Part shown: piece after piece, positions 36,177 through 44,996 of the stretch | Layout of the letters: each line of letters begins with the position of its first letter | Position numbering within the stretch: position 1 is the stretch's first letter | Source: Chitinophagaceae bacterium BSSC1 | Lineage (GTDB): Bacteria > Bacteroidota > Bacteroidia > Chitinophagales > Chitinophagaceae | Direction of reading: 5' to 3' | Length of the DNA: 64,000 nucleotides | Assembly (NCBI GenBank): GCA_002256435.1 | Contig: NKJC01000001.1 | Location: 1,736,001-1,800,000, forward strand | Program-made: the position numbers and the translations under genes | The notes under the pieces: model-generated | Database searches by the model: none | What the model saw: the letters and a program-made list of their open reading frames with translations, nothing else | What the model was told of the DNA's origin: nothing

Positions 36177-36197
36177 TTTGTAAAGAATAGAGAAATC

Positions 36198-36228
36198 AGC
36201 CATCCCAATTAACGGGATGGCTTTTTTA
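36198..36228 (+). terminator. Rho-independent terminator after the oxidase genes
   Basis: The perfect 9-bp stem AGCCATCCC/GGGATGGCT with a 7-nt loop is followed by TTTTTT. SCO starts 18 bp later and may have read-through or its own promoter. Confidence 0.85.
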
Positions 36229-36245
36229 TTGGTTAATTTTGCAGC

Positions 36246-37058
36246 ATGAATAAGAAAGCCATCCTAGGTTTAATGGTAGCACTGATGGTGCCAATACTTT
36301 GTTATTTGGCGCTCAAATACTTTAGTGACAAGGCAGTAGACATGCCCAGAAAATACTTGCTTGACACCGTGGTTACCAGGGTAGAGAAGGGTAAGGAAAT
36401 CACAGACAGCATTTGGCATCAAACGGCCAATATTCATTTGCAAAATCAATTGGGTGATTCCGTGGGCTTGTTTGACAAGACGGGTAAAATTATTGTAGCT
36501 GATTTTTTCTTTACCAGTTGTGGTAGCATTTGTCCCAAGCTCACCCACAATATGGCTAAAATGCAACAGTCCTTTATCACAGGAGGAAATGTGCGCAATA
36601 AAATAGACACCAGTATTGTACAGTTTATTTCATTTACGGTTGACCCTGAACGCGATTCTGTAGCAGTCATGAAAAATTATGCAGACCGATTTGGTGTAAA
36701 CCATGACAACTGGTGGATGCTGACAGGCAACCGAGATTCTATTTACAAATTTGCTTTTGAAGAATTAAAAGTTGACAAGTTTAGCGAAGAACCTATATCG
36801 CCAGATTTTGTACATACCAGCAGATTTGTACTCATAGACAAAGACCATTATGTTCGCGGATATTACAATGGCTTAGACAGCATTTCCTTGGGCAAATTGG
36901 CTAGAGATATTGGACTGCTCATGTTGGAAAAAGACAAGAAACAAAAGAGCACGGTATTCATGCAAATCATTGACCTGAGTTGGCTCTGGCTAATCATTGT
37001 ATTAGCTGTAACCTTTTTTATGTTCTATTTAAGAGGTCGTAGAAAAATCAACGGCTAG
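36246..37058 (+). CDS. SCO family copper chaperone for cytochrome oxidase
   Basis: The 270-residue protein has an N-terminal membrane anchor (AILGLMVALMVPILCYLALKYF), a thioredoxin-fold domain, and an unusual C-terminal membrane helix (WLWLIIVLAVTFFMFYL). The copper site is CGSICP (the SCO CxxxCP motif) with the distant His in DFVHTSRF. SCO proteins deliver copper to or reduce the CuA site of subunit II. The location directly after the oxidase genes supports that role. Confidence 0.93.
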   Translation: MNKKAILGLMVALMVPILCYLALKYFSDKAVDMPRKYLLDTVVTRVEKGKEITDSIWHQTANIHLQNQLGDSVGLFDKTGKIIVADFFFTSCGSICPKLTHNMAKMQQSFITGGNVRNKIDTSIVQFISFTVDPERDSVAVMKNYADRFGVNHDNWWMLTGNRDSIYKFAFEELKVDKFSEEPISPDFVHTSRFVLIDKDHYVRGYYNGLDSISLGKLARDIGLLMLEKDKKQKSTVFMQIIDLSWLWLIIVLAVTFFMFYLRGRRKING

Positions 37059-37109
37059 TCAACAAGTTTATCAAATTACTGTTATCCTTAAGCACTTTAA
37101 AATCAGTTC

Positions 37110-37694
37110 ATGTTACAAGCTTCTCTTACCAAAAATGACAAAAAAGCCTATTGGCTCATCGGTATATTTTCAGTTGTTGTATTCTTAGCAGTAAGCGTTC
37201 TGACCAAGATCAAACTCAATGTAGACCTAGGTTTTGACGTACACCTATTTGCCGCTTTCAACGCATTTGTCAATGCAACTATTGCTGTTTTATTAGTGGC
37301 TGCACTTGTGGCTGTAAAAAATGGCAAATACCTATTACACAAGCAAATCATGATGGCAGCATTGGTCTTGTCTATTCTTTTCTTGGTATCCTATATTGCG
37401 CATCACTTATTAGCAGGTGAAGCAAAGTTTGGAGACGTTGACCATGATGGAATAGTAACTGATGTAGAAAAAGCAGCAGTGGGTGGCATGAGAACCATTT
37501 ATTTTATCATCCTGATTACCCATATTATTTTAGCCGCTATTATTCTTCCTTTTATTTTATTCACGGCTTATCGTGCTTTAACTGCAGAATTTCCTTTGCA
37601 TAAAAAGCTTGCAAAAATTACCTGGCCACTTTGGTTCTATGTGGCAGTTACAGGGCCTATTGTATATTGGATGATCAAGCCATTTTATAGCTAG
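37110..37694 (+). CDS. DUF420 membrane protein, oxidase-linked
   Basis: The 194-residue protein has five predicted helices, including conserved LHKQIMMAALVLSILFLVSYIAHHLL with a His pair and GMRTIYFIILITHIILAAIILPF. DUF420 (CtaM-like in Bacillus) proteins are needed for cytochrome oxidase maturation in some bacteria. A DVDHDGIVTDVEKAA loop resembles an EF-hand-like insertion. It closes the oxidase region. Confidence 0.9.
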   Translation: MLQASLTKNDKKAYWLIGIFSVVVFLAVSVLTKIKLNVDLGFDVHLFAAFNAFVNATIAVLLVAALVAVKNGKYLLHKQIMMAALVLSILFLVSYIAHHLLAGEAKFGDVDHDGIVTDVEKAAVGGMRTIYFIILITHIILAAIILPFILFTAYRALTAEFPLHKKLAKITWPLWFYVAVTGPIVYWMIKPFYS

Positions 37695-37708
37695 TCAATA
37701 CAAGATCT

Positions 37709-38125
37709 TTAATCTAAAGAGAGTTCAATACTGGGGTCCCAGTATTTGGTTTTGAAGTCTTGGATTATATCTTCTTTGACAAAGATTTTTTCTTTTGCCA
37801 ATAATTCTTCCATTAAGGTTGGAGTAGCAAAATGGGCTTTCCCGCTCAACATGCCATTGCGATTTACTACTCTATGTGCTGGTACTTTTGGCGTAATGTT
37901 GTGTGCGCCATTCATGGCCCATCCTACCATTCTTGCGCTCATTCTTGTTCCAAGGTATGCGGCAATAGCGCCATAGCTGGTAACCCTACCTTTTGGAATC
38001 AACCTCACTACATCGTATACCTGTTCAAAAAAACTTGCGTCTTTTCTGCCACTAGGGAGAACAGCTTTTGGCTTTTCAGTTGTTATTGCCTTGAGTGATT
38101 TACTGGGTTTGGAAGATTTGGCCAT
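37709..38125 (-). CDS. Alkyltransferase-like (ATL) protein of the MGMT family
   Basis: The 138-residue protein is an MGMT C-terminal-domain protein with GRVTSYGAIAAYLG (DNA-binding helix) and the active-site region VPAHRVVNRNGMLSG. True methyltransferases have PCHRV; here Cys is Ala, so it cannot accept alkyl groups. ATL proteins bind alkylated bases and steer them to nucleotide excision repair. The 40 N-terminal residues are a basic tail. It lies 8 bp downstream of the DUF5522 gene, in an operon with trmB. Confidence 0.9.
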   Translation of the reverse strand: MAKSSKPSKSLKAITTEKPKAVLPSGRKDASFFEQVYDVVRLIPKGRVTSYGAIAAYLGTRMSARMVGWAMNGAHNITPKVPAHRVVNRNGMLSGKAHFATPTLMEELLAKEKIFVKEDIIQDFKTKYWDPSIELSLD

Positions 38126-38133
38126 GAGCCAAT

Positions 38134-38319
38134 TTACGCATTTTCTCTTTGAAGTAATTGAGAGCGTTTGGGCTCGGGAACAGATTCAAACTGATAGGGG
38201 CAATGTCTGCATCCGTGTCCGCAACAGTGGCCCTTGTTTATATGATAGTGCTCGGTGAAAACAACATTACCGTTTTCATCGTAATAAAAATCAAGGTTTT
38301 CAATCAAGTTCTCGCTCAC
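38134..38319 (-). CDS. DUF5522 small Cys-rich protein
   Basis: The 61-residue protein has the DUF5522 pattern: FYYDENGNVVFTEHYHINKGHCC followed by GHGCRHCPY. The four Cys and nearby His could bind zinc or an iron-sulfur cluster. Function is unknown. Its start overlaps the 3' end of trmB by 20 nt, and the MGMT-like gene follows, so translation is probably coupled. Confidence 0.85.
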   Translation of the reverse strand: MSENLIENLDFYYDENGNVVFTEHYHINKGHCCGHGCRHCPYQFESVPEPKRSQLLQRENA

Positions 38320-39004
38320 TAATCAATTGTTTTAATACGGCATCCTTTTCCTTTGGCAATTCTTTGTCTAACTGAAAACAGAGATAATGAATCCGATTGC
38401 TTTGGGCAATATCTAGACCTTCGTAATGGGTCTTGATTAATAAATCCTGTTTAACTGTTGGTAGGGCATGCACATTGTCTGTATCTTCTAACACCGTAAG
38501 TTCAAATAAGTTCAAAACGGTTTTTGTAAACTGATACAGATCTGGGCTATCCGTTTTTAGGTGTACCAATCCGCCTTCTGCCAATACTTGTTGGTAAAGT
38601 CTTAGATAGCGAGGGTAGGTTAGTCTTTTTTTGGCCCTTGAAAACCTTAGTTGTGGATCAGGAAAAGTAATCCAGATCTCAGACACTTCACCAGGGGCAT
38701 AATAATCCGTGATCTTGTCAATATGAGAGCGTACAAATGCTACGTTGGTCAAACCATCGTCCAGTGCAGTTTTGGCACCGCGCCAAATCCTATTGCCCTT
38801 CAGGTCCATTCCTATAAAATTCCTATTTGGATAAAGCCTACCCAATCCCACGGCGTATTCGCCCTTTCCACAAGCTAATTCTAGCGTTAAACTACCCTCA
38901 TTTTTGAAATAATCCTTCCATTTACCCTGCATGTCTTGCGGATACTCGTGCACATTGGGGAATTGTTTAATAGCTTCAAAGCGGATCAATTTTTTCTGTC
39001 CCAT
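38300..39004 (-). CDS. trmB: tRNA (guanine-N7)-methyltransferase
   Basis: The 234-residue class I SAM methyltransferase has the TrmB signatures: LELACGKGEYAVGLG (SAM-binding loop), FIGMDLKGNRIWRGAKTA, and WITFPDPQLRFSRAKKRLTYPRYL, where the usual 'FPDPWPKKRHHKRRL' is altered. It methylates G46 of tRNAs. A long Lys-rich segment ends the protein. It is the first gene of the minus-strand trio with DUF5522 and ATL. Confidence 0.9.
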   Translation of the reverse strand: MGQKKLIRFEAIKQFPNVHEYPQDMQGKWKDYFKNEGSLTLELACGKGEYAVGLGRLYPNRNFIGMDLKGNRIWRGAKTALDDGLTNVAFVRSHIDKITDYYAPGEVSEIWITFPDPQLRFSRAKKRLTYPRYLRLYQQVLAEGGLVHLKTDSPDLYQFTKTVLNLFELTVLEDTDNVHALPTVKQDLLIKTHYEGLDIAQSNRIHYLCFQLDKELPKEKDAVLKQLISERELD

Positions 39005-39134
39005 GGCCGCAAAACTAAAGCAATTCAGGCTTGTGGTAAAATGCTTGTATAAAACATCGCGCCAGCAAAATACCCTGTCTAGGGTATAGTCAGTTTTTGT
39101 TCACCCCATAATTTCATGGCTTCAAAATACTATT

Positions 39135-39734
39135 ATGTATATCATTGGACACAAATCCATTTCTCAAGCCAAAGAAATGGTACAGGAGAAATGCCCCAAT
39201 TGCGCAAGTAACCATAGTTTAGAAATGGAAGTGTTTCAGAAATATGTGCACTTCTTTTATATTCCCTATTTACCCGCAGGTAAAACCGGTGTGAGTTATT
39301 GCAGCAATTGTAAACAGGTCATGGTTGACAAAGACATGCCGGCTAATCTTAAAGCTGCGTATCATCAATTAAAAGCCAAGACTAGAATTCCTATCTGGAT
39401 GTTCTCGGGTTTAGCGTTAATGATCTTGCTCATTGTCTATCAATTAAACAATGAACAACGAGCACAAAAAGCTTTGGCAACCCAAATGGATCAGGTGGCA
39501 GCAGGAGACGTTTTAGAGCTAAAATTGGCCAAGGACAATTTTACACTTTACAAAGTTTATCGCGTTAATGCAGATTCGGTGCTTCTTCAAGCCAATGAAT
39601 ACCAATCCACTACTGTAGCGGGTTTGAAAGATATTAAAGACTCTTTATATGCTACAAATCTTAGGTATATTACCAAACCTGAGTTGAAAAAAATGGCTAT
39701 GGATGGTGGTTTGGTTGGAATAGAAAAGCCATAA
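39135..39734 (+). CDS. Zinc-ribbon membrane protein, unknown
   Basis: The 199-residue protein has an N-terminal zinc ribbon built from CPNC (CPNCASNH) and CSNC (YCSNCKQ) separated by about 40 residues, then one membrane helix (IWMFSGLALMILLIVYQL). The C-terminal domain contains a VLELKLAKDNFTLYKVYRVNADSVLLQANEY barrel-like pattern. I do not recognise a named family. It is followed by a terminator and appears monocistronic. Confidence 0.72.
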   Translation: MYIIGHKSISQAKEMVQEKCPNCASNHSLEMEVFQKYVHFFYIPYLPAGKTGVSYCSNCKQVMVDKDMPANLKAAYHQLKAKTRIPIWMFSGLALMILLIVYQLNNEQRAQKALATQMDQVAAGDVLELKLAKDNFTLYKVYRVNADSVLLQANEYQSTTVAGLKDIKDSLYATNLRYITKPELKKMAMDGGLVGIEKP

Positions 39735-39737
39735 AAA

Positions 39738-39774
39738 ATCCCGATAGTGGTTGGCTATCGGGATAATATTTTTT
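39738..39774 (+). terminator. Rho-independent terminator
   Basis: The stem ATCCCGATAG/CTATCGGGAT with a 7-nt loop lies 4 bp after the stop. T-rich sequence follows at a short distance, so termination is likely. Confidence 0.75.
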
Positions 39775-39788
39775 AATCAAATCTTGTT

Positions 39789-40448
39789 TTACAAACCAGC
39801 TGTTTTTTGATTATTCAAATCCATTTTCCAAGCATTTAACAAGACCCTCAAATCAGCGGTTTGTTTTTTAGGAGTAATGTTATAATACTCGGTACTATTG
39901 ACACCACTGTTCATGGGATCATAAGATTTTACACTGTTTCTTAAGACAGTAGGTTCGTTAGATTTTGAATTCACGATAGCTACTGAATTGTTATCGGTGT
40001 ATTTGTAATATTCTTTGAATACAATAGGATTTTGAATCTCATTCAATTTGCATTCAAATAGGACTTTTCCTACTTTGTCTAGAACCAACATTTTTGCTGG
40101 CAAATCATAATTCAATTCTACTTCATGCCCCTGAGCATTGCTTGTGACAACTGCAGTAGTATTTTTTTCTGCAATGATTTGAGGCTTTGCCACCAATACT
40201 TGCACAGTAAAGTCAGGATTCTTTTGATTCAACTCCTTATTTGCTAATTCTGGGAAGATATTTAATAACTCTTTTCTAATTCCCGGGTTTCTATCTATTT
40301 CTTGTTTGTCTTGCCAAACCAGCGCAATATTATAGCTCTTGGCTTCAGACAATTGTTGTTTGGTGGCAGTTAAAGCCGATCGGCTGTTTTGGGCAAATGC
40401 TCCAACTACACAAAAAAGCATGGCACTAAAGAGTAATTGTTTTTTCAT
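39789..40448 (-). CDS. Secreted protein of unknown function
   Basis: The 219-residue protein has a clear signal peptide (MKKQLLFSAMLFCVVGAFAQ). The mature part is Lys/Asn-rich with beta-strand phrases such as VVTSNAQGHEVELNYDLPAKMLVLDKVGKVLFECKL. No motif was recognised. It is convergent with the zinc-ribbon gene and shares the terminator zone. Confidence 0.65.
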   Translation of the reverse strand: MKKQLLFSAMLFCVVGAFAQNSRSALTATKQQLSEAKSYNIALVWQDKQEIDRNPGIRKELLNIFPELANKELNQKNPDFTVQVLVAKPQIIAEKNTTAVVTSNAQGHEVELNYDLPAKMLVLDKVGKVLFECKLNEIQNPIVFKEYYKYTDNNSVAIVNSKSNEPTVLRNSVKSYDPMNSGVNSTEYYNITPKKQTADLRVLLNAWKMDLNNQKTAGL

Positions 40449-40590
40449 GGCGATTGTTTATAAAAGCAAACCAAATATAATGTCAAAAACGGCTAATGAA
40501 AAGGCAATTTGACAAGCGGTTGGATTACAAAAAGGAAAAGCATGGGCAATTGCCAACACTGGCTTAAATTGTGCTATAAGCTTTGCACAT

Positions 40591-41844
40591 ATGAAATTAA
40601 TGGCCACAGTTTTTAGTAGGATGGTATTGATCTTTGGATTCTATACCCTAACTGTTTCTCTATCAGCACAACCAAGCACAACAATGGCTGCTACGGGTTT
40701 ACAAGACCGTGAATATTGGGTAAATACCTTGTACAAAATTGTGAATCCTGTAGTCAAAAATATGGCAGCAGGTACCCTCAAAAAAAACCTGCCCTTAGAA
40801 AAAGGACCAGGCTATAGTTTGAATGTGACTAAAGTGACTTATATGGAAGCCGTGGGAAGAACCATGGTGGGACTAGCGCCTTGGTTGGCATTGCCAGAAG
40901 AGAATAATGCGGAAGGTATTTTGCGCAAACAAGTCTTAGCAGATCTATTGAAAGGCTTACCCAATGTGGTGAATCCAGCACATCCAGATTATTTGAATTT
41001 TACTACCGAACAACAACCCATTGTAGACGCGGCATTTATTGCACAAGCATTTTTAAGAGCACCTGCACAATTATGGCAACCATTAGATACCATTACCAAA
41101 CAAAGATTTATTGCCGAGTTTCAATCTTTGAGAACAAGAAAACCAAGCTATAGTAATTGGCTATTGTTTTCAGGAATCACAGAAGCCTTTCTTTTAAAAA
41201 TTGGCCAGCAGGCCGATCCTTTTAGAATGGATATGGCGTATAGGAAAATGAAGGAATGGTATGTTGGCGATGGCTATTATAAAGACGGTGAAAAATTTGC
41301 CATGGATTACTACAATAGTTTTGTGATTCAGGGCATGATGGTAGACATGACGGCGATTATGGCGGAACGAAGAATGATTCCTGTTGCAGAAACTGAAGAA
41401 GCATTGAAAAGAATGATTCGCTATGCAGAATTGCAAGAGCGCATGATTTCACCCGATGGAACTTATCCCGTTATTGGAAGATCACTCACTTATCGCATTG
41501 GAGCTTTTCAAGCTTTGGCACAAATTTCTCTAATGGAAAAATTACCAAAAGCAGTTTTACCAGCACAAGTGCGATGTGCTATGACCAAGGTCATGCAGAA
41601 CCAATTTGAAGCTGCTGGTACTTTTGACAATAATGGTTGGTTGCAATTGGGTTTTGCAGGGCACCAACCTGAAATAGCAGACACTTATACTTCTACCGGA
41701 AGTTTGTATCTCTGCACAACCGGATTTCTTGCATTGGGTCTTGCTCCTAACAATCCATTCTGGTCTGCACCTGCAGCAGATTGGACGGCCAAGAAAGCCT
41801 GGAGTGGACAAACTACTAAGAAAGATTATCATGTAGATTATTAA
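40591..41844 (+). CDS. DUF2264 family protein, exported
   Basis: The 417-residue protein has an N-terminal hydrophobic leader ending SLSAQ. It matches DUF2264 (an (alpha/alpha)-barrel found near polysaccharide-utilisation genes): early YMEAVGRTMVGLAPWLALP, a central DGYYKDGEKFAMDYYNSFVIQGMM and late SPDGTYPVIGRSLTYRIGAFQALAQ. Tyr, Asp and Arg residues in these phrases are typical of unsaturated-glucuronyl-type hydrolases, but the specific activity is unproven. It forms a pair with the following esterase. Confidence 0.85.
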   Translation: MKLMATVFSRMVLIFGFYTLTVSLSAQPSTTMAATGLQDREYWVNTLYKIVNPVVKNMAAGTLKKNLPLEKGPGYSLNVTKVTYMEAVGRTMVGLAPWLALPEENNAEGILRKQVLADLLKGLPNVVNPAHPDYLNFTTEQQPIVDAAFIAQAFLRAPAQLWQPLDTITKQRFIAEFQSLRTRKPSYSNWLLFSGITEAFLLKIGQQADPFRMDMAYRKMKEWYVGDGYYKDGEKFAMDYYNSFVIQGMMVDMTAIMAERRMIPVAETEEALKRMIRYAELQERMISPDGTYPVIGRSLTYRIGAFQALAQISLMEKLPKAVLPAQVRCAMTKVMQNQFEAAGTFDNNGWLQLGFAGHQPEIADTYTSTGSLYLCTTGFLALGLAPNNPFWSAPAADWTAKKAWSGQTTKKDYHVDY

Positions 41845-41880
41845 TTGCATTAATGTCTTGATTCATTGAATACGCCAAAC

Positions 41881-43167
41881 ATGAAATTCATTTTCTATAG
41901 CATTTTATTTTGTTTGATCAGCCTGCATTCATTGGTGCAAGCACAAGGAATCTTGTTTAGTCAAAGTCATGAGAATGGCGTGTATCATAGCGGGGATAGG
42001 GCCAGAGTGGTACTAAGCATCAAAGACAAATCAACACAGGTTGTTACGCTCAAGATTCAACATAATTTTAGCAGCTATGCAACCGAGCAGAAAAATTATA
42101 GTGGTGATTCATTGGTCATTTTTGATCAGGTAGTTAATGAACCAACTACCCTTGTTTGGGAAGCCAGAACAAAAACGGATTCAGGTTGGATTGGACTGAT
42201 TGTGAACCCTGAATCTTATCAGCCTGGCACAAAAAGACCAGCAGATCTGGAGTCCTTTTGGAATAAACAAAAACAAGCATTGCGCGCACTGCCAGTGAAA
42301 GTATCGGCCATAGCAGAACCCAATTCAGATCCAAGTTATCTGTGTTGGAATATGGAAATCAATTGTACATCGGCGAAGCCTGTAAGGGGTTATTTTGCTA
42401 AGCCTTCTAAAGCAGCAAAGAAGTCATTACCCATTGTCATCTATTTTCATGCGGCAGGTGTAAATGGAGATTGGTGTAGGTCTAAGCCAGAAATTGCTTT
42501 ACGCTATGCTCGTATGGGTAAGGGTGCATTGGTCTTTGACTTGAATGCACACGGCATGTTGAATGCACAGCCTCAAAGCTATTATGATAGTCTAGACAAA
42601 GGAGAACTATATCGCTATGCGCAAATAGGCATCACCAATAAAGATGAATCCTATTTTTTGGGCATGTACCAACGCTTGCTCAGAACCATTGATTATTTAA
42701 CCAGTTTGCCCGAGTGGGATGGCAAAAGAATCTTAGTAATAGGAGAGAGTCAAGGCGGCGGCCAATCATTGGTTGCTGCGGGGCTAGACAAGCGTGTTAC
42801 AGCAGCAGTGGTTACTGTTCCTGCTATGTGTGATTGGGGAGGAACCTTGGTGGGTAGAAAAGGATCATGGCCTTATTTGTTTGAAGCCAAACAAGACCGC
42901 GGTGTTTTAGAAGCCAACCTGCCCTATTTTGACGCAGCACATTTACTAAAAAATTCCAAAGCAACCATAGTTGCAGAAATAGGATTGATAGACCAAACCT
43001 GCCCATCCTCTGCGCTTTATGCCGCACTGAATCAAACAAAAGGAAAAAATATCATAGTCACTGCGCCTTATCGGGCACACCATTTTACGCAAACGGCTTA
43101 CAAAGAGATTTGGGAGACCCAAGTGAACAAAGTGAAGCAGGATTTTATATACGAGTACTTGAGATAA
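41881..43167 (+). CDS. Secreted acetylxylan esterase/cephalosporin C deacetylase family
   Basis: The ATG at 41881 is used; the open frame extends to a TTG five codons upstream. The signal peptide is MKFIFYSILFCLISLHSLVQAQ, giving 428 residues. The alpha/beta hydrolase core has GESQGGG as the GxSxG nucleophile elbow, a later GLIDQTCPSSALYAALN bearing the Asp, and HHFTQT bearing the His. An N-terminal beta-sandwich-like extension precedes the hydrolase. It likely removes acetyl groups from a hemicellulose or pectin-type glycan together with the DUF2264 partner 36 bp upstream. Confidence 0.87.
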   Translation: MKFIFYSILFCLISLHSLVQAQGILFSQSHENGVYHSGDRARVVLSIKDKSTQVVTLKIQHNFSSYATEQKNYSGDSLVIFDQVVNEPTTLVWEARTKTDSGWIGLIVNPESYQPGTKRPADLESFWNKQKQALRALPVKVSAIAEPNSDPSYLCWNMEINCTSAKPVRGYFAKPSKAAKKSLPIVIYFHAAGVNGDWCRSKPEIALRYARMGKGALVFDLNAHGMLNAQPQSYYDSLDKGELYRYAQIGITNKDESYFLGMYQRLLRTIDYLTSLPEWDGKRILVIGESQGGGQSLVAAGLDKRVTAAVVTVPAMCDWGGTLVGRKGSWPYLFEAKQDRGVLEANLPYFDAAHLLKNSKATIVAEIGLIDQTCPSSALYAALNQTKGKNIIVTAPYRAHHFTQTAYKEIWETQVNKVKQDFIYEYLR

Positions 43168-43173
43168 CTTATT

Positions 43174-44586
43174 TTAAACTACAGGGGATTTTTCCTTCTC
43201 TAAAGTAAGGTCAACAATATTTTTAATAACTATGTCTAACCTTTCTATCTCCTTTTGAATATTACTAACAAGTAAAATTTTTTCATCGTAGCTTAAACTA
43301 TTTTCAGGCTTCAACAATAGTTTTGAGAAACCTAATAAAGTAGCTATTGGAGCTCTTAGTAAATGAGATTCTCTCCAAGCAATATCCTCTAGTTTGTTTT
43401 GATATTCAGATATTTTGATTTCACTAAATTTCAAACTGCTTATATCTTTCATAGTGAATGTAACACCTAAAAGTGCTTTTTTCTCATTGAGAATGGAATA
43501 CAATTCAATTAGCCTCCAGGAATCACTTTGATTAGGGCAGTTTAAAAACTGGTATTCGGTTGTAAATTTTCTACCTGTAAGAGCTTTTGAAAATCCCTCA
43601 AGAAAGCTAGTTTTAAAATTTCCTGCAATATAATTTCGGATATCATCACCTGGCTTTAATTCCACTCCAAATATTGATTTTGCTTCATTTGCTGCTGCTG
43701 AATTATAGTGTACGATTTTAAAATCAGGGTTGATAAATACAGCTACATCTGAAGCATTGTTTTGCAAACTTGAATAAACCATATTCTTTTTAAGCAATTC
43801 TTGATGGTCTTCAATTTGCTGTTTTCCATATGCAAATGAATATTGCATACCATAGAGTAGGTTTGGATTTAAGATAAATAGGTAAATATTTAAAGTAATT
43901 ATCAATAAAGTACTTAAATCTAGCATGATCAAATTAACCTGCATATTACGCGTGATAACAACAAAAATTGCAGCACTAATTACTAGTACAAGGGCCAACA
44001 GTTTTAATTGTAAAAATTGCTTGGCAAAAAGCAACAACCTATTGTTTTCAATTAAAACATATTGAGGAGCATTCTTTTTAAAATGGTTAAAGTATCTAAA
44101 TGAGTAAAAAAGGTAAAGTGTAACACTAAAAAATTTCAATAAATTATGTATTCCTGCAATCACTTCACTATTATTGACTTCAATCATTTCTACCAAACCA
44201 TGTCCAACTAATTGTTGGGCTAGAGCTGTTTTATACGCAGTAGATGAAATATAAAATGGAATTTCTTCAATCAAGTGAATCAGAAAAGGTAAAAAATGCC
44301 AATAGTCTTTTATTTGAAGTTTGGTTTCATTCTTAAGTAGGGTTCGAATAAATAGGTAGCTAAAGGGGCCAATTAAGTATCCAAGTGGTGCAACTACTCT
44401 TAATAAATGTGGAAATTGGACTATAAAGCCTGACTCAAATAAAATATAGGTAAAGGCAATGCTAAGTATAATGGCATAGTGTAACCCAAGAAACCTAAAA
44501 GCAAACCCCTTTGATTTACTAGATGCATATAGAACTAATACAAATAGGCCTATTGCAATGACTGCAAACTTGATTAATAAAAGCAT
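43174..44586 (-). CDS. Membrane sensor with PAS and HisKA but no ATPase domain
   Basis: The 470-residue protein has about seven N-terminal membrane helices (residues 1-245, including YLIGPFSYLFIRTLLK), a PAS domain (about 270-385: VFINPDFKIVHYNSAAANEAKSIFG then VTFTMKDIS), and a HisKA-like dimerisation segment (about 395-460) with the H-box ESHLLRAPIATLLGF. In canonical kinases a HATPase_c domain with N, G1 and G2 boxes would follow; here the protein ends some 30 residues after the H-box helix. It therefore cannot autophosphorylate alone. It may be truncated or may rely on a partner kinase. The orientation and 7-bp gap to the convergent esterase leave no room for the missing domain. Confidence 0.8.
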   Translation of the reverse strand: MLLLIKFAVIAIGLFVLVLYASSKSKGFAFRFLGLHYAIILSIAFTYILFESGFIVQFPHLLRVVAPLGYLIGPFSYLFIRTLLKNETKLQIKDYWHFLPFLIHLIEEIPFYISSTAYKTALAQQLVGHGLVEMIEVNNSEVIAGIHNLLKFFSVTLYLFYSFRYFNHFKKNAPQYVLIENNRLLLFAKQFLQLKLLALVLVISAAIFVVITRNMQVNLIMLDLSTLLIITLNIYLFILNPNLLYGMQYSFAYGKQQIEDHQELLKKNMVYSSLQNNASDVAVFINPDFKIVHYNSAAANEAKSIFGVELKPGDDIRNYIAGNFKTSFLEGFSKALTGRKFTTEYQFLNCPNQSDSWRLIELYSILNEKKALLGVTFTMKDISSLKFSEIKISEYQNKLEDIAWRESHLLRAPIATLLGFSKLLLKPENSLSYDEKILLVSNIQKEIERLDIVIKNIVDLTLEKEKSPVV

Positions 44587-44751
44587 ATTGATTTTTTATT
44601 GCAAAAACGGTGCTTCAGTTTTTGCACTTTAAAATCAGGGGTATACAAAAATATATTCGAGTGTTTAATTTTAATACCAATAAATGTTTGAAATGTGTAA
44701 CAGAATCATCAAATACATATCTTAACCAAGTATAACCTTTTTAGTTAGGTC

Positions 44752-44797
44752 AAAAAAAATCTCCTATAATATTGGTAATCAATATTATAGGAGATTT
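44752..44797 (-). terminator. Strong terminator of the structured RNA gene
   Basis: The 18-bp near-perfect stem (44757-44774 pairs with 44780-44797, loop of 5 nt) is followed on the minus strand by a run of eight T. It begins about 4 bp after the predicted 3' end of the RNA. Confidence 0.85.
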
Positions 44798-44801
44798 AAA
44801 G

Positions 44802-44965
44802 CTGTAGGGGGAGGGATCGAACCTCCACGAAGTAGTTAGCTATAGCACAAAGTTCAGTGGTCGACCCTGGTCGCCTCTTGCGAAGCGGCTCTATGCTACG
44901 TTTGTCCTATGATCTTCACCCCCGAGACAAGAGGGCATGTCTGCCAAAAGTTTCATCACCCCACA
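44802..44965 (-). ncRNA. Structured ncRNA with tRNA-like acceptor and T-arm, identity unknown
   Basis: Read on the minus strand, TGTGGGG at the 5' end pairs with CCCTACA at the 3' end (7 bp, extendable to 8 by a C-G pair). Next to the 3' strand is a canonical T-arm: GGAGG, loop TTCGATC, CCTCC. Between them are about 125 nt holding small hairpins (GGCA/TGCC, GCC.CTT/AAG.GGC). A promoter and terminator bracket it, and no frame looks coding. These ends are those of tmRNA, but at 164 nt it is far shorter than usual, lacks a clear ALAA-type tag, the G.U pair falls at position 4 rather than 3, and the TTCGA..GG D-loop is weak. It may be a compact or decayed ssrA or another family. Confidence 0.55.
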
Positions 44966-44996
44966 GTATATAAGATCTTTCCCTTGGTTGGGAGAA

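Noticed and set aside
37746..38098. Plus-strand frames opposite the ATL gene
   Set aside because: They are antisense shadows of a conserved gene with proper motifs on the minus strand.
44802..44965. Firm naming of this RNA as tmRNA (ssrA)
   Set aside because: Ends are tmRNA-like, but length, tag, identity base pair and D-loop do not fit. Kept as unassigned ncRNA.
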